A DNA stretch of 64,000 nucleotides from Climacium dendroides (GCA_950106755.1 OX467083.1:29941029-30005028), one strand, 5' to 3'; positions 1-14,300 are shown, numbered from the stretch's first letter. A program made the numbers and translations. The notes: generated by a model from the letters alone, not told the origin.

Positions 1-2352
1 ACTTTGACAAGAAATTGAGAATTGCAAATCCCAATGATAAAAAATTTCTTAAAAAAACATACTTCCTATATTGTTTTTATTTGAAAAATTCAAAATTGAG
101 TTTATAGAATGACTTTATATTTTTTTCTACCTTCATTAACTACAAAATAAAATCCCTCATAACCTTTTTAATTTCACCCCATTTTTGGAAATTGAAGGAT
201 TTAAGTGTTTTTGTGTAGGTATCAATTAAGCATCAAATATAACTAATTGATCTTTTTTTAGAGTATATTTTTAGTTGCCTACTTCAACATTGAGATAAAA
301 AATATAGCTTATAATTTTGCAATATATATTGGAATGATGTGAAACAAAGCTTTACATATAGATTATGATGATTAACATTCATCCTAGAGATTGCATGCAA
401 AAAGTTCAAATTATAAAGTCAATAGAACTTGCCAGAGTTTTTAAAAGCCTATAATGGACTCCTTAGTCCTTTAGAAGTTGACAAATGATCTCACTTGATA
501 TCTAAATTGGTATGAACTGAGTTGTAAGAATTCATTTAGGTACATCTAAGGACAATAACACATAAATTTTCAAATTTGGAAAATATCTTTGCATTCAAGG
601 AATAATTTTTTATTGATCACTATCATATGACAAGGCACAAAAACAAGCAAAGGAACAACTTCGCTTGTATATAAAAATTTCCATTTGTTTAATATTTAAC
701 ACAATTCTATGTTTATGGAAATTAGATGTATAATACATGATTAGATAGTTTTTGACAATACCTTTCCAATGGTGTAGCATATGCCCAATTTGGAGCCAAA
801 TTGTAATTTTAGTAATAAACACAATAGGTTGCACAATAATTGTGACATCTTATATTTTAAGCAAGCCATGTCTCCAATTAACATAACTCCATGATACATG
901 ATATTCTTCCAATAAAAAAATTTCAACTACTCTTTAATTAATCAGGGGCAATTAGCATGTAGTACATGCATACAAAAATATAAAAATTTGAACTTTTCAT
1001 TTGTCAAATTGGAACCATCTCTAATTTTTGATGCATGAGAGTCCTTATTTTATTTATTTATTCTTGGCTTAGCTCTAGATGTAAAGCATCTTTTAGTCAC
1101 ACTTCCTTATTAGTAGTTGTCATGATTTGTCATTTACTTTATTTGATCAATATATTTGACTACATGGAAGTGTGATTTTAACTCGTTAATGTTCAACATT
1201 GGATAGGCAATGCACGTTTGGGAAAGTGTATTTAATCCAATTGACATTCGTTGAGCAAGCTTCAAGAAGAATTGTGTAGTGTATTAGAAAAGAAAAGAAA
1301 CAATGCCAATGATACAAATTTATGTAAATGTACATATGAATACAATTGATACAAATGAATACAATGTTACATTTTATTCCTAAAGTCCTAATGTCCCTAT
1401 TAGGGATAAAATAAATTTCAGGTAGGTTCCTGAGTGAAAGTTTTAGTGTGTTTTTAAAAAAAAAATTCTCTAAGATATAATAACTTATTAGTTTTTTTGG
1501 AATATGATTTTTATTAGTGTTCAAAATAAAAAATTATACCACAATAAGCCCAAATTTCAATTTGGTAAGTTCTAAGTAAGAAAAATGTACAAAAACTTGA
1601 AATAAAATTTTTAAAAATTTGTTTCTCATAGATTTTAGTTTTGTCTACATAGAAAAATTTGATTCATTCCATTTGGATTTGTCATGTAAAAGTTATGGAG
1701 CATCTTGTTTTGTGGGAAATCAAAGCATCTTCTAGAGAAAATAATGTATAGTATTCATTTTTTAACTCAATTTTCACATTTTTTCAAAACACAAAGTTTC
1801 AAAGGGTTAACTTTTATTGCTAAAACAATCTAAGCATTGAAATTAGTGTGTCAATCCAATTCTATCTTAAAGTTATTAATGATTTAGTTTTTCCCTTTAT
1901 GTCATACTTGCCTCTATTTAACAAATTTTTAAAGAATGAAAATCACCTTTTAAAAAAAAAATTCCTAGACTCTCAAAGTCTCATAACTAGTTTGCCACAA
2001 TGCCCAAATCCTATGATTTCTTTACTTTGAATGCATTTATCTTGCAATCTATGTGGTCAAAATTTTTGAATATTTTTTATACATTTTAATACTAGTTTGT
2101 TGCAAGATTCTATGGTTTGATATGCAAAAAATCCATTTGAATTTTTTTTTCTTTTTACAATAGAAATGACAGTTTTGAGTATTTTTTGATAGAAAAAAGG
2201 CCTCGGGACTTTAGGATTTAAAATATATATACAAATGATTCAATGATATAAATGTTTTGGAAGAATAAATATTATGTATTATTGTTTTATCAAGTAAAAT
2301 CACTATTTTGTTTGAATACTAATGAATAAATAAAAATTATGTACTAATTCTA
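1..2352. other. AT-rich intergenic DNA
   Basis: No gene is recognisable here. Reading frames are short, AT-rich and unlike known proteins. Around 1580-2220 the sequence resembles the inside of the dispersed repeats seen at 24038-24924 and 40899-41834 (phrases about a fatty stretch of 'gaaagctttgattcattccatttgga' type), so part of it is probably an old, end-less copy. Confidence 0.5.
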
Positions 2353-3287
2353 TTAACCCCTAAAGGACCATCATGCATTTTTTGGCAATATAGAAATTTT
2401 TGGCAAGTATGTGTGACTAGGAATCTATATATTTTAGGTTGAAATTTTAATTAAAGGTGGGGATGAGGAATATCTTTCATATGCATTAAATTTCATGACA
2501 TTTAGAAATACAAGTTAAAAGTTATGGCCTAATATGTTACTTTTTTTCATAAATGGGTAGTCTGGGTAGATTAAAAAAAATCACTTTTTTCATGAACAAA
2601 AAATTTGAAATTGGTTTTCTAGAGTTAATATATATGTTGAAAGCTTTGAATCATTCCATTTTGATCAATGAGTCAAAAGTTATAAGGAATTTTAGTTTGC
2701 GGGCAATAATGAATTGTCTACTTCAAAATATACTTGAAGTCCTTTATCTTACTCAATTTTCAATATTTTTGGAAAAAATAAAATCACAGGATGTAGATTT
2801 TTTTTATTAAAACATTTCAACCATTGGGATTGGCATTTTCTAATTCTAGAATAAAATTCTTAACAATTGTGTATTTTGAATCATTCTTTATTTCTTTTTG
2901 CCTACTATTTTTTCCTATATGTTGTACAATTCAAAATGATTTGAAATTTTTCAAGCATGTCGCCAATTTCTCTTGAAGATTGAATCCAAAGAAGCACCAT
3001 CATTTTGGACATTTTTTCATACAAATGTGACCTTGTGAAGTGTAGTTGCCCAGTTTTTTGTAGAGCCAATAAAAAGATTTTTGTCACTTCAAACACTAAT
3101 ATTTTGCAATCTACATAGTAAAAGTTTCTAAAACTTCTTCCACATCTTCCCAAATCACTCTACTACAAGATCCTATGGTTACGTGTGTCCAAAAATATTT
3201 TCTTTTTCTAAAATTTGGTGCTTGTACTAGAAATGGTAGTTTTGGAGGTTTTTGGGTGAAAACATATTCATGATTGTTTAGGAGTTA
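2353..3287 (+). repeat. Dispersed 0.9-kb repeat with TTAACCCCTAAAGG end (copy 1)
   Basis: The left end reads TTAACCCCTAAAGGACC and the right end near 3287 is a decayed inverted form (GTTTAGGAGTTAGCC). The interior matches copies at 33924, 36447, 38315 (inverted) and 62048, sharing the core in which 'gaatcattccattttgat' is followed by a 'gaaagttatgag'-like phrase. No coding capacity is visible, so this is likely a non-autonomous element. Its superfamily is unknown. Confidence 0.6.
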
Positions 3288-3354
3288 GCCTTAAAAGGAT
3301 GAGATCTATCACCAATTTACTTTGCCAAAAATGGTTTGATTTATGGACCAATGT

Positions 3355-3528
3355 CACTAGTAGAAAATGCAGAAATTTTTGTTGTTTCGGTGACGTTGTT
3401 TTGGTCACCGAACAACAGATTTCTGCTGAAATTAACAGAAATCTGTTAATTTCAGCAGAAATCTGTTGTTTGGTGACCAAAACAACGTAACCAAAACAAC
3501 AGAAATTTCTGCGTTTTTTTTATTAGTG
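3355..3528. mobile_element. CACTA-type MITE, near-perfect palindrome
   Basis: The 174-bp unit begins CACTAGTAGAAAATGCAG and ends with an inverted form closing in TTAGTG. It is flanked by the 3-bp direct repeat TGT (3352-3354 and 3529-3531), which is the target duplication length of CACTA elements. The interior is a long hairpin centred near 3440, with arms reading CAGATTTCTGCTGAAATTAA and its inverse. It has no coding capacity. Confidence 0.8.
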
Positions 3529-4954
3529 TGTCTTCTTCTTCTACAATAATTTTGAAAGTCATTTGTTGACCATTTTTTGGATGCTTTGGTGTTATAGGGT
3601 TGCCTCCTATAGATTCATGATTGTGTTTTTATAAAAAAAAAAACCCTCCAAACTTTGACCATTTAGATCATAAGATGTTAATATTCAAAGTAAATTTTTT
3701 TTGTTTTAACCAAACAATCCTTGTTTTCAGATTTTGAATCCTTTTAGTTTTAAATTTTTTGCACTATACAGCTTTGAGGTAAAAATTTGAGTTGAAAATT
3801 TAAGGATTTAAAAAATAATAATTTTCATCCTTTAAAAATTGTTAAGTATAAATATATACAGTATGGAAGGAAAAATTGAATCATGAATAGTTTTTAAATA
3901 GAAATGAAACATGTCAATTCTAGTGGTGTGATAGTTGTAGCTAGTAAGCTACACAATGACAATTTATTTTGAAAAATTGTGAAAATTGAGCTTAGAAATG
4001 AATTGTATATGATATTTTTCAAGATATTTTGATTGCTTGCAAAACAAGATTCATTATAACTTTCACATAACCAATCCAAATCGAATGAATCAAAACATTC
4101 CAAATAGAGATGATTATAATTTGGTAAGGAAAAAACATAATTACTTTATAATTTTTGAAGGGTTTTTTAGTTGCCTACCATTGAGCATTTTGAGCTTTGG
4201 AGGGCATAATTTATTTTTTGTGCAACAATTGAAATAAAAATTACACTTGTAGAAATCAAGTACATTATCTTACCTTCAAAAGAAGTTTCAAGAACTTATT
4301 GTCAAATTTGTCAACATTGGAACCTACTTAAAATTCCTTAAAATTCCTTTGAAGACTTTGAACCCTTAGAGGTTAAAATCCTTTATCATTCCACAAAAAT
4401 AGAGCCTCCATTAAGAAGATATTATTGATTACTAAAAATAGAATCCCTCCCCAAGTTCCAAAGAATCATAAAAAGAGGTTTTCAACCCTCTAGTGATTTG
4501 ATACAAAGAACTTAAGGTATACAATCCATTTCCAACCAAGGCCCCATTTGCACAAGGTAGGGCAATTTAGTTTCATGAAAGTACTCATTGATGTGGTCTT
4601 AGCAACTTCATTATTGTATGACAAATAACAAATTGACATCTAATGAATTTGCTAAGACTAGTTCTTAGTATTGCGCTTCTTGGAAATAAGTTTGTCTATA
4701 CATTAAGAACAAGTTGGATTATAATCTATCCTTCCTTAATTTTTACTAATTCCAAACTTGATGAAAAATTAACAAAAAATAGTGCAATCTTTATTATCCT
4801 CTCTACCATTTCTATTTTTTGACTTAAAAAAATTATCCCCTCTACCATTGCTCAATTGGGCATATGCAAAAATGCACAACATTGTCAAAAATAGGGTGTA
4901 TACTTTAAGAATTGTATTCAGAAACCAAAGTCCATGCCACAATTCATGCCATGA

Positions 4955-5290
4955 GGGGTTGTTACACCTTCTTTACTCCATTCTCAATCTTTAAGGAATG
5001 GAGACGTATTAGTCTCTCCTTGAATTATAGAGGGTTCATTCTCTGAAGATTGAAAAGTTTCATTCTTCTCTTCTTGAAGAATGAGTGTGAAGGTGAAGAA
5101 TGGGTGTGAAGGAGTTTTTCCATCCTCCATGTTTCCATTTCTCTCCATTCTCCATTAGGAATTGTCACACCTTCTCTCCATTCTCAATCTTTGGAGAATG
5201 GGGATGTAACACTCTCTTGTTGGCTCATTGAGGCTTGTAGAGGGGCCATTATCTCAAGATTGAAAATGGAATTCTTTTCTTCCAAAGGTG
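4955..5290. repeat. Tandem duplication, period about 200 bp
   Basis: Two copies of a segment containing 'ccattctcaatctttggaga' lie at about 4963 and 5166, each followed by a similar stretch ending in a 'gaagaatgag.atgaag' phrase. The copies are diverged. Confidence 0.5.
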
Positions 5291-5476
5291 AAGAATGAGC
5301 ATGAAGAAGATTGCGCATGCGAATGTTTCACCTCTAAAAGCACCACTTTCATCCCAATCCCGTTGCCACTTTCACTGCTTTCATCCCCAACCATGTTGAA
5401 TCCCTGCAGACAACGATTCTCATTCTCCACACGACCTCAAAAGGAGTGTCTCACGTTCTTCATGGAGGATGGTTCC

Positions 5477-5725
5477 CTATTGGCTCCTCTCTTTACTTCA
5501 TACCTTCTCATTCTTCATAAAAGTTTCATCCTCGAAGAATGTATCACAACCCCTATTATTCTCAAAAGAGGTGTCATCCATTTTTTTTTTAAAATACGTT
5601 CCTATTGACTCCTCTTTTTTCACTCCATACCTTCTCATTCTTCATAAGAGTTGCATCCTCGGAAAAGGTGTCACACACACTTGCATGGTCTCTATCCAAA
5701 AAACAGAACCGGACCAAAAAAAGCA
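5477..5725. repeat. Tandem duplication, period about 124 bp
   Basis: The segment starting 'ctattggctcctct' at 5477 recurs as 'ctattgactcctct' near 5602. Both are followed by 'cataccttctcattcttcat' and a 'gcatcctcg.aaaaggtgtcaca'-like tail. Confidence 0.6.
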
Positions 5726-5821
5726 AAAAGCAAATCCCTGTTATAGAATGTTATGAAAAGTCCACCGAGGTGCTCTCCAATCCTCCAATCCAATCCTGAA
5801 GTGAGTGCTTCATGGGGCAGT

Positions 5822-5887
5822 ACTTTCTCATCTACTTTCTCGCCCACTTTCTCATCCATCTTTTCATCTACTTTCTCATCCACTTTT
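5822..5887. repeat. Short tandem repeat, about 12-bp unit
   Basis: Repeats of the pattern 'actttctcatcc/t' occur about five times in a row on the plus strand. Confidence 0.6.
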
Positions 5888-8380
5888 TGAAAGTCTGTAC
5901 TGTAGATAGGCTCTGTCAGTCTCCTCCTAATAATTAGTGCAGGTAGATAAGACTAGAGCCCTTGCATAGCTGACTCATCATTCCCGACAGCCACTTTCAT
6001 GTTGTCAAATTTGAAAAGTCACCCAATAACTTAAAAAGCTAAAAATGGCATCAGCTAAAGCGTCAGCAGCCACGCTGGCATTATGCTTATCTAGATTAGC
6101 ATTCTGACATTTTTTGTTTGATTTGTTTTTAAAAAAAATTTAAAAAAATGAATTGGAAAGATATTGAATCAAATATGCAAAGAGGAAAAAAAAATTGAAA
6201 AAAAAATTGGGAATACAATCAATCAATGTTTGGAGAGAATTGTTGGTTAGTTCATTGTCATTGTGTTACCCTATTGGAATTGGGAAAAAAAAACAATTGC
6301 AATTTGAAAACATTGGAAAAAATTGGGTGGAAAAATCTATAAAATTTCTATTTGGGGTAGTAAAATAGAGAAAGAATTGCACTCAAATACTTGAAAGAAA
6401 TAATTCAATGTGGAAATTGTAGAAAAATAGTTGGTAAAATCCAAAAAATGTCTCGAATGTTGCAACCAATCCTACCTAGTTGGTTTGTACTAGAAACTTT
6501 TCTCAATCCAAAGCATACATAAATGTCAAATTGCAAATTGGATCTTGTTTTTGAATTTTTGCACATTTTCGCTTATATCTTTATATGAGTATAAAATTTT
6601 CATTAATTTCATCAAATTGGTCATAGTGAAGGGTCATCTTCAACCTTGGGATGTTAAATCTAAAGAGTCACCAATGGATGACTTTCAAGACTATTGTAAA
6701 AATGAAAAATACACCTATTGGTCCAAAAATCAAATCATTTTTGTCCAGGTTGATTACCTTGGTGATAAAGTAAAAGATTCAAGAATTATTTTAGACGAAC
6801 AAGAAAAAATATTTGGATAAAACCTTGGCTGGAAGTACTTTGTTCATCATCCAACAAAATGTGCATGTTGGAGCTCAAACTTATAGGGTTAAAAGCTTAT
6901 TGTCATCACCTAGATTAGGTTTCTTATTTTTCCTTCTTTTTTCTCTTTTGAAAGTTCATGAATCAAATACACAAGGAGAAGAAGAAAAAAGAAATACGAC
7001 CAACCTAAGTCACACCAGAAATCTCTCCACTTCCAAAGCAAGCATGCAGAAATTTCAAACTTGCAACTACCGAGATACCCCAAACCCAGAAATCACGACG
7101 AGACTTGTGTGCAAACCACATCGGAGTTTGGTATTCCTGAGAACCACCAATGGTACTGACCTAGCTTCGTTCTTCCACATCAACACTGACTTTTCCTTCA
7201 ATGAAATTCAATCCATAGCATCACATTATTATCTCTTTAAAATGACACATCAGAAGCCCAGACAAACACTTGGACAAATTTAAAGAGGGTACTCTTTAAC
7301 ATGCTGAATGGTAGACCAAAATTAAGGTGGAACTACCCAATACCACCATTTACCCAATTCTGCCACCTACAGGTTCCTCCCATTTCCGTCACTGGCCCAT
7401 CTATTCCCACAATCTTACTCATCCATTATCATGATGGCAATGCACTGTGGAGTGGACACATCAGTCCATGCTTCAACAATGATGTGATCATGCTTCAACA
7501 AGGGTCTACTCACAGTTTATCATTCTAGTTTTGAAAAATCACAAAAAATTCAATTCTCGTCGGAATGTCTTCATTCTTTTTGAAATCGACTTCTCTCAAA
7601 CAATTCACTCTCTGAAAAATATGAGAGCTCATAAATAGCTTCTCCAAAGTACTTTTGTATAGTTGAGCAAGTTGGAGACAATGATATTGAAATGAGTAGC
7701 TCTACCTTAGTTCTACCTTAGTTGAGAAAGTTGGAGATAATGATATTGAAAAGGCAGACACACGTCACTGGAAGCACTTGCCACGTTCAAGAGTTCAAAA
7801 ATGTAGCTAGAGTGTAATTCACGAACATTGCATATGAGTGGTGTACCTTGCTGGTCTCTTTTTTGCCAGGGTTGATCTAAGGCTTAGAATGAGAAGTATT
7901 ATAGTTTATATAATATCCTTTTTTTCCCAGCCAAAGAGAGAGAATCAACTTGAACCTTGTTCGTAGACTAGCATAACTTAAGAATAAAGAGTATATACTG
8001 AAATCAACACGAAACTTCATACCACATACTCAGTCAAGCCAACGTGACAGTGACAGAGAAAGAGTTGCCTTGCACAACGGACTTGGCATTACGATTAATT
8101 TACTTCCACCATCACCACCGCCCCCACCCACCCACCCGTAATTTCCATGCCTCACATATGCTAAACACGCCAAGTTTACCTCATTACAACCCTGCATGCA
8201 ATTTCTAAGAATCCTGTATACAACTCCCTTAGAAGACCACGGCACTCCCCTAATTTACACATGAAGACCATATCCTGCACTACTAAACCTGTACTAAGAC
8301 CTTCCTATACGGTTGTTTATACATGAGCTGCAACAAACGCAGCTGCAAATGGATGCAAATGGAATATGGATCAGTCAGTC

Positions 8381-11300
8381 TCACGAGCCTAGCCAGAGGT
8401 CGTAGATATGGCTGGTGGGATCTTGGTTCGCCCTCTTCAGCCCTTCGAATTGTAAGCGACTGCCGAGAAATTGGTGTCGCAGCATAGGCACATGGCCAAG
8501 CTCGTCCAGGTCTGGGGAAGAGTACAAAGCGCGCAGTCGATCGGCGTGCTTGGAGTCCGTGTGCAGGGCTGCTTCCACTTCGGCTGGGGACAGGGGTTCC
8601 TGTTGAAAACACAGTTCAGGAGAGTGCAAAGACATGTGTTCCGAAGTACGAGAATCTGAATGTAAATTCGCATCTATACTTTGAAGGGAAGACCCCAAAT
8701 GTGTACAATAAGTAGTTCATGGACAAGATGTAAATTCTAATCTACACTTGAAGAAAAGTCGAATGTAGGCAAACAAACATTCAAAGGACCAATCACATTT
8801 AGAAGTTGAACTGCTTTTCTTGAACCCTAAACCCAAATGTGATCAACCAAATCTAAACATTCAACCCTACCAAATGTGATTTTTTTTTAAAAAGTTGGAT
8901 CTAACAGACGTTGGATGCAAGGGCCACACCTACCAAATGTGATCAATAAACATTTGATGGACCAATCACAAGGATAAGAATTTTTAGCACATTTGCAATC
9001 TGTTATGTGAATCCAAACTAAACTTCGCTGGGAAGGGCACGGGCTTGCAGGGTAGGTCGAAGGATGTTTGGAAGGATGCTTGGAAGACCGCAAGCTCACT
9101 TCATGTATTTCCCTGTAGAACATATGATTCGGCATGAACGGGTGGAGATGCTTTATGAGGTGATTTTTAAACAAGACTAAGAAATTCTATGTGAAATCCA
9201 AGATGGAAAGGAAGAGCATTTTGCAATTGAAAGTGCACTCTAATAGGAAGTGTCGAAATGCGAGCATTCCATTCCACAAGAAGTGGCGATTGTCAAGCGT
9301 GAATTGCAACCCCCGGGTGGTATTTCTGAGACGAGATTTCGGGGCTCAGAATTGCGTAGGGTTAAATATGAAATGAAATAGCGATATCACATACTAGAAG
9401 TTGAAAGATCTGATACCCCTAATTCATGTTTCTATGCGAACAGTTTATAACGAGCACATGAGAAGTATGAGTTTAGGGTTAACAAGTGTTGTTGCCGTAC
9501 CTGATAAAATGCGTAGACGAGGTTGATGATCTGCTCCCTGGTGAAGCCGTTTTCGCTGAAGAATGTCTGCGATGAAGGACCCAGCTCGGAGAATCGGTCG
9601 ATGGGGAACACGATGGTCAAGAAGGCACCTCGAAATACAATCTCCCGCTTATCACTGCAACATTTCAATTTGATCACTTTCCTTGACCATAACATTCTTG
9701 AATAATCTAATTAACTCTTGCACCCAACTGCTAATTTAAAGAAGAGCCAGGGTATCCAAGATGCTCCAACTCTCGAACATCTTAATTTATTGCCACAGAT
9801 TTTCTCACATCTTTACTTTCGGAATGAAAGCATTGGCAGTCAGCCAACGATCGAGCCACAACATTCTTGAAAGAGGCTCCTACCACCTCAGAAGCAACTG
9901 CAAAGTTTACCATTCTAAACGTCTTAATCCTTCATTGAATTTTTGTAAATTTCTGCTTAGATCATTGTACAAATACATTCTTTATCCCGCTTTCATCAAA
10001 ATGGTCAGATAGGAAGGTTGTCTTATAAAAGATTCCAATTGGTACTTTAGACGAGAAATTACTTGCACAAAAGATTGGTCAAAAGCACTCTGTTCATCTT
10101 CCAGAATACAGACTTCAAAGCGCTTAGAGGTTGACCCCAAATCCTCTAAACATCTGTTTTTTGGGACACATTTCATCACATCTTAGCATTGGCACTCAAC
10201 TAACCAGCTATCACAGGGAAGCGTGATTACTGCAAATCGAAGAGCAAAAGGGAGGCATGATAGTTATGAAATTCCACATTCTCGCGGCATGATATTCTGA
10301 TGCAAGTTCGAGATGCTTACCTTCGGCTGAGAGGTTTTGTGTAGATCTCTGTTCCGAGGGCTTCGTCCAGAGGGTCCTGAAAGCGAGACCCATTGTGATG
10401 GAGCCCATGGCCAGACTCTGATGCATTGCCATTTCCCACCAAAACCTTTCCTGCGCTGTTGGTGTACAGTTGAGCAGTAGCAGGGGTATCGGACACTACC
10501 CAAAAGATCGAGTCCAAGAGGCTCGTCGGTGTGTTAAGTCGAGGGAGGGTTCTACAGGGCTGCACACATCCACACAGAAAAGAATCCATTTCCTCTCCAT
10601 TTCAACACTGGAAAGAAACCGTAAACCCTAAATTTTGGAGTCACTATGCAGCAATTGAGAACATTTGAAAATTTCAAATGGACACTATTGATACCTAGTG
10701 GCATAAATAGGGCATCTTAACTTGACAAAATTGTGTCACTCTCTTATTGCAGAATTAAGAGCATCTACTATGCAACCTTGGTATATTGGCCGGTAACTAT
10801 ATAACTAACTTTTGAACAGTAAATGATTAGAACTTGAAAATTGCCTCATTGGAAGTGCATCCAAAAGAACTTGGAGAAGGTACAAAAAAATTCAAAAATT
10901 TGACATTGGACAAGTACTTCAAAAGCAAGGTAAACATCTGAAATTATAGAGGTCTTAGCAAATCACGGTTACCAAAGCATGGTTTGGCCATCGACCCTCT
11001 AAATGTGGCCAAATGTGGAGGATCGATGGCCAAATCATGCTTTGGTACCCATGATTTGCTACAACCTCTATAATTTCAGATTTTTACCTTGCTTTTGAAG
11101 TACTTGTCCAATGTCGAATTTTGAATTTTTTTGGTACCTTCTCCAAGTTCTTTCGGATGTACTTCTAATGAGATAATTTGCAAGTTCAAATCACTTACCA
11201 TTCAAAAGATAGTTATATAGGTACTAGCCAATATACCAAGGTTGCACTGTAGATGCTCTAACTACGTTATACAAGTAGAGCAAGATACCTAATTTTTTTA

Positions 11301-14300
11301 ATTGAGGTGATTAACCCCCAAATACTCAATAGACTGTATTTTGGACGATGAACAATGATTTTGAGGTGATTTTTTGTGCAAGTAACCTCTCATTTAGAGA
11401 AAGTAATGCATGGATCTTTAAAAGTCATACTTTATATATGATCAATTTTATGAAATTGAGGTAGATGATATATTTCTCATAAAGCTAAATTGAAGTAGAA
11501 AATATATTTTTTATAAAGCTATTAGTAAAAATAATTAAATTTTAAACAAGGTTTGGGAATGAAAGTTAGAAGTTAAGTCTCATTAGAAAGTTGGAAGCAC
11601 ATATTTGTAAGGTAGTTAGTTAATGAGGAGTTCAACTTTCAAGTTACCAAACTTCTGGTACTTGGTGTGGAATGGATTTAGCATTTCCAACCATTGATAC
11701 AAGCACAATTAGCAAAACTGGCAAATTGAATGTAAATTTATTGCAAATTAGTTAAAGGAAGTTGGCTTCAATTAGGTCATTGATACAAGTGGCCAGAGGG
11801 CTGCATTTAGTAACTAATTCTAATTACTTAGTAACTGTTCACAACCACGTCCACGTGCAGAAACCCTAAATTCTCTAAACAGCAATAACCAGCGCACCCC
11901 TAAACCCTAAACCCTAAAAACCCTAAGTTTGCATCCTTGTAAGTGATTGAAGATTTGTTTTCGATCCTACCTGCATACGAGGCCCTCGTCTTCGACGAAC
12001 GCCTTCCTTTGCCGCAGTTGCTTTTTTCTCTCGTTCCTCAACAGTGACCGCTGCTGCAATGTTGCCATTGGTGTGCACCGTGAAGTTTCCGAGTGAACTC
12101 TGCGATAACAAGATCAATTTTCGGGTGCACAAAACAGTTACAGAATATGCAAGGATTAACCAATGTATGCATAAGCCCAGGAATGGTTACAATTCAAAAA
12201 CACGACTGGCACACAGCAATTAAATTGGGAATTTCAGAATAGGAGCTCAGGTGGCCTACTTTGCTGTTGTGCTTCCCCTTTTTCTTCCAATCCAAAAGAA
12301 GATCGGCTACATCTCTTGCGAGATCGGCTGAGTATTGGACGCAGCGCAATGGGAAGCCGTCTCGAGCAGACATAATCCACATTGGCTGGGAAACCAAAAT
12401 CACTCTCCGGAGTTAGCATTAGAATAGATGCAGGAGATTGCAGAGAAAAATCACTCAATATCTTGTATCCGTCTATGCAATTGTTCAAGTGATCCCCCAA
12501 AAAACCCAAAGGAAAAATGATCACATTAAACCCTTCCAAATGTAACACAATTTAACACAATTTAACACAATTTAACACAATTTGGTACACATAAACCCTG
12601 CCAATTGTAACCCTTTGAATGCAATTCCTGCCAATCTTTCATGAGGTTCAGATTTGTGGGGGTACGTTTTCAGCTAGTGTGACCCAATGTTTGGAGAGTA
12701 GCTCGCAATTTGGAGGTTGAATGAAAGAAGGCAACGAGCTTACAGAGACAAGATGCAGATTGAGACCAATGTACTTGGAGATCGTTTCGGATTCACAAAC
12801 AACGTGAGTCGCCTTCGACCAATTCTCCACACATGTAGCGCCCCATGACTCCGCCGCTTCCTGTGACTGCGAATTACGGAAAATAAAACCCATCAACCCC
12901 AAAATCCTAACTCAAAATTCAGTTGTGTCAGATGTTAATGGCCAACTTAATGAAAGAGGTTATTGATGGCCAACCTTGAGTTGCAAGTCACGAGGAAGGG
13001 CAGGATCGATGAAGAAGCGAGCTCCAGCGAGCGCATGACACGATTTGTCCGTGGCAAGCGAGGAATGGGGAGTGCGAGGCATGCTGGTGGAGTTTCGCAA
13101 AGAACCTCCGGAACTGTTGGCCAAGGAAATCGGTTGCAAGCGCACAGCGGCTTCCATGTCCTGATTGTCTGCGGATGGAAATTTACGACGGTTGCTGCTG
13201 AGCACGGCTGCTGGCAAAGGGTCGTGATGGTCGTGCGAAAGCGCGAGGTTCCTGGGCACCATGTAGATCGATTCGTCCAACCGCGCTGCAAACACACCAA
13301 CGGCTTCATATCAAATGAATCTGATGCAACTGGATTGTAGTCGGTCAAAATTATCAAAAGCCCAAAGGACCAATTGGTTGGATCCGGCTCTACATCAGTT
13401 GAAGCTGCTGCAACTGGATTCTAATCGCTCGCAATTGTCAAAACTCTAAACGACAAATTTGTTGGATCCGGTTCCACATCAGTTGGAAGCTACTGCAATT
13501 GGATTGTAGTGGCACACAATTGGTAAAACTCGAAACTACAAGTTCGATTGATTCGGCTCCACGTCAGTTGAAGCTGCTACAACTGGATTCTAATCCCTCG
13601 CAATTGTTAAACCCTGAACGACCAATTTCATTGACCCCGGTCCACATCAGTTGAAGCTACTACAACTGGATTCTAGTCTCTCACTACTGTTAAAACCCTA
13701 AACGACCAACTCGATTGATCCTATTGTAAAATCCAATCATTCAATTTTTATTGATCACCAGCCTCAATGACGAGCAATGCATGTGTTGTGGTCCTTTAGG
13801 AAATTCCACCAGCTTACCGTTTTGCTTCACGCAATCCTCAAACCACGACATGATGACAACGTGTAAGCCCCTGTGCACGCCGTGCTTCACCGCGTGCTCG
13901 TACTTGCGACCGCTACAATTGTGTGCGAAGTCAAAGAATTCATGTTATGAGACGAACATGCAAACGGAAACTAAGATTACAATCACGCGTATGAAAACAT
14001 TATGAACAATTGAAGAGGATATTTGAACCACGAGATGAGTGCAGTTGACGTGAAGATCGCGACTGTACTGGCCGCCCATGCGCTCCGTTGTAATTTGCAC
14101 CTCCCGCCTTGCCTCTGCAAACCACCATCACGCACTCAGCTACAATTCAAATTCTACAACAGCAAGCTTGTGTTCTAAAACCCCAGGATTGGAAACTGAC
14201 CTCTAGAGAATCCCGTGACGCAGATGACAACTCCAAGGAACGGCTTGCTGTCCGAGAGCGATAGATGCGCAATGGGATTCTCTGAGAATACGTCCGTCGA

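Larger units (their letters stand above)
3529..8380. other. Intergenic DNA with local duplications, no supported gene
   Basis: Several short reading frames exist (for example 6813-7283, 156 codons), but none resembles a known protein or has coherent splice structure. The stretch from about 5290 to 8250 is less AT-rich than its surroundings and could contain a decayed gene or promoter debris. The tandem duplications inside it are listed separately. A near-repeat at about 7663-7700 and 7722-7760 (shared 'gttggaga.aatgatattgaaa') is a further local duplication. Confidence 0.4.

Noticed and set aside
6813..7283. 156-codon frame
   Set aside because: No similarity to known proteins and no supporting splice or codon pattern.
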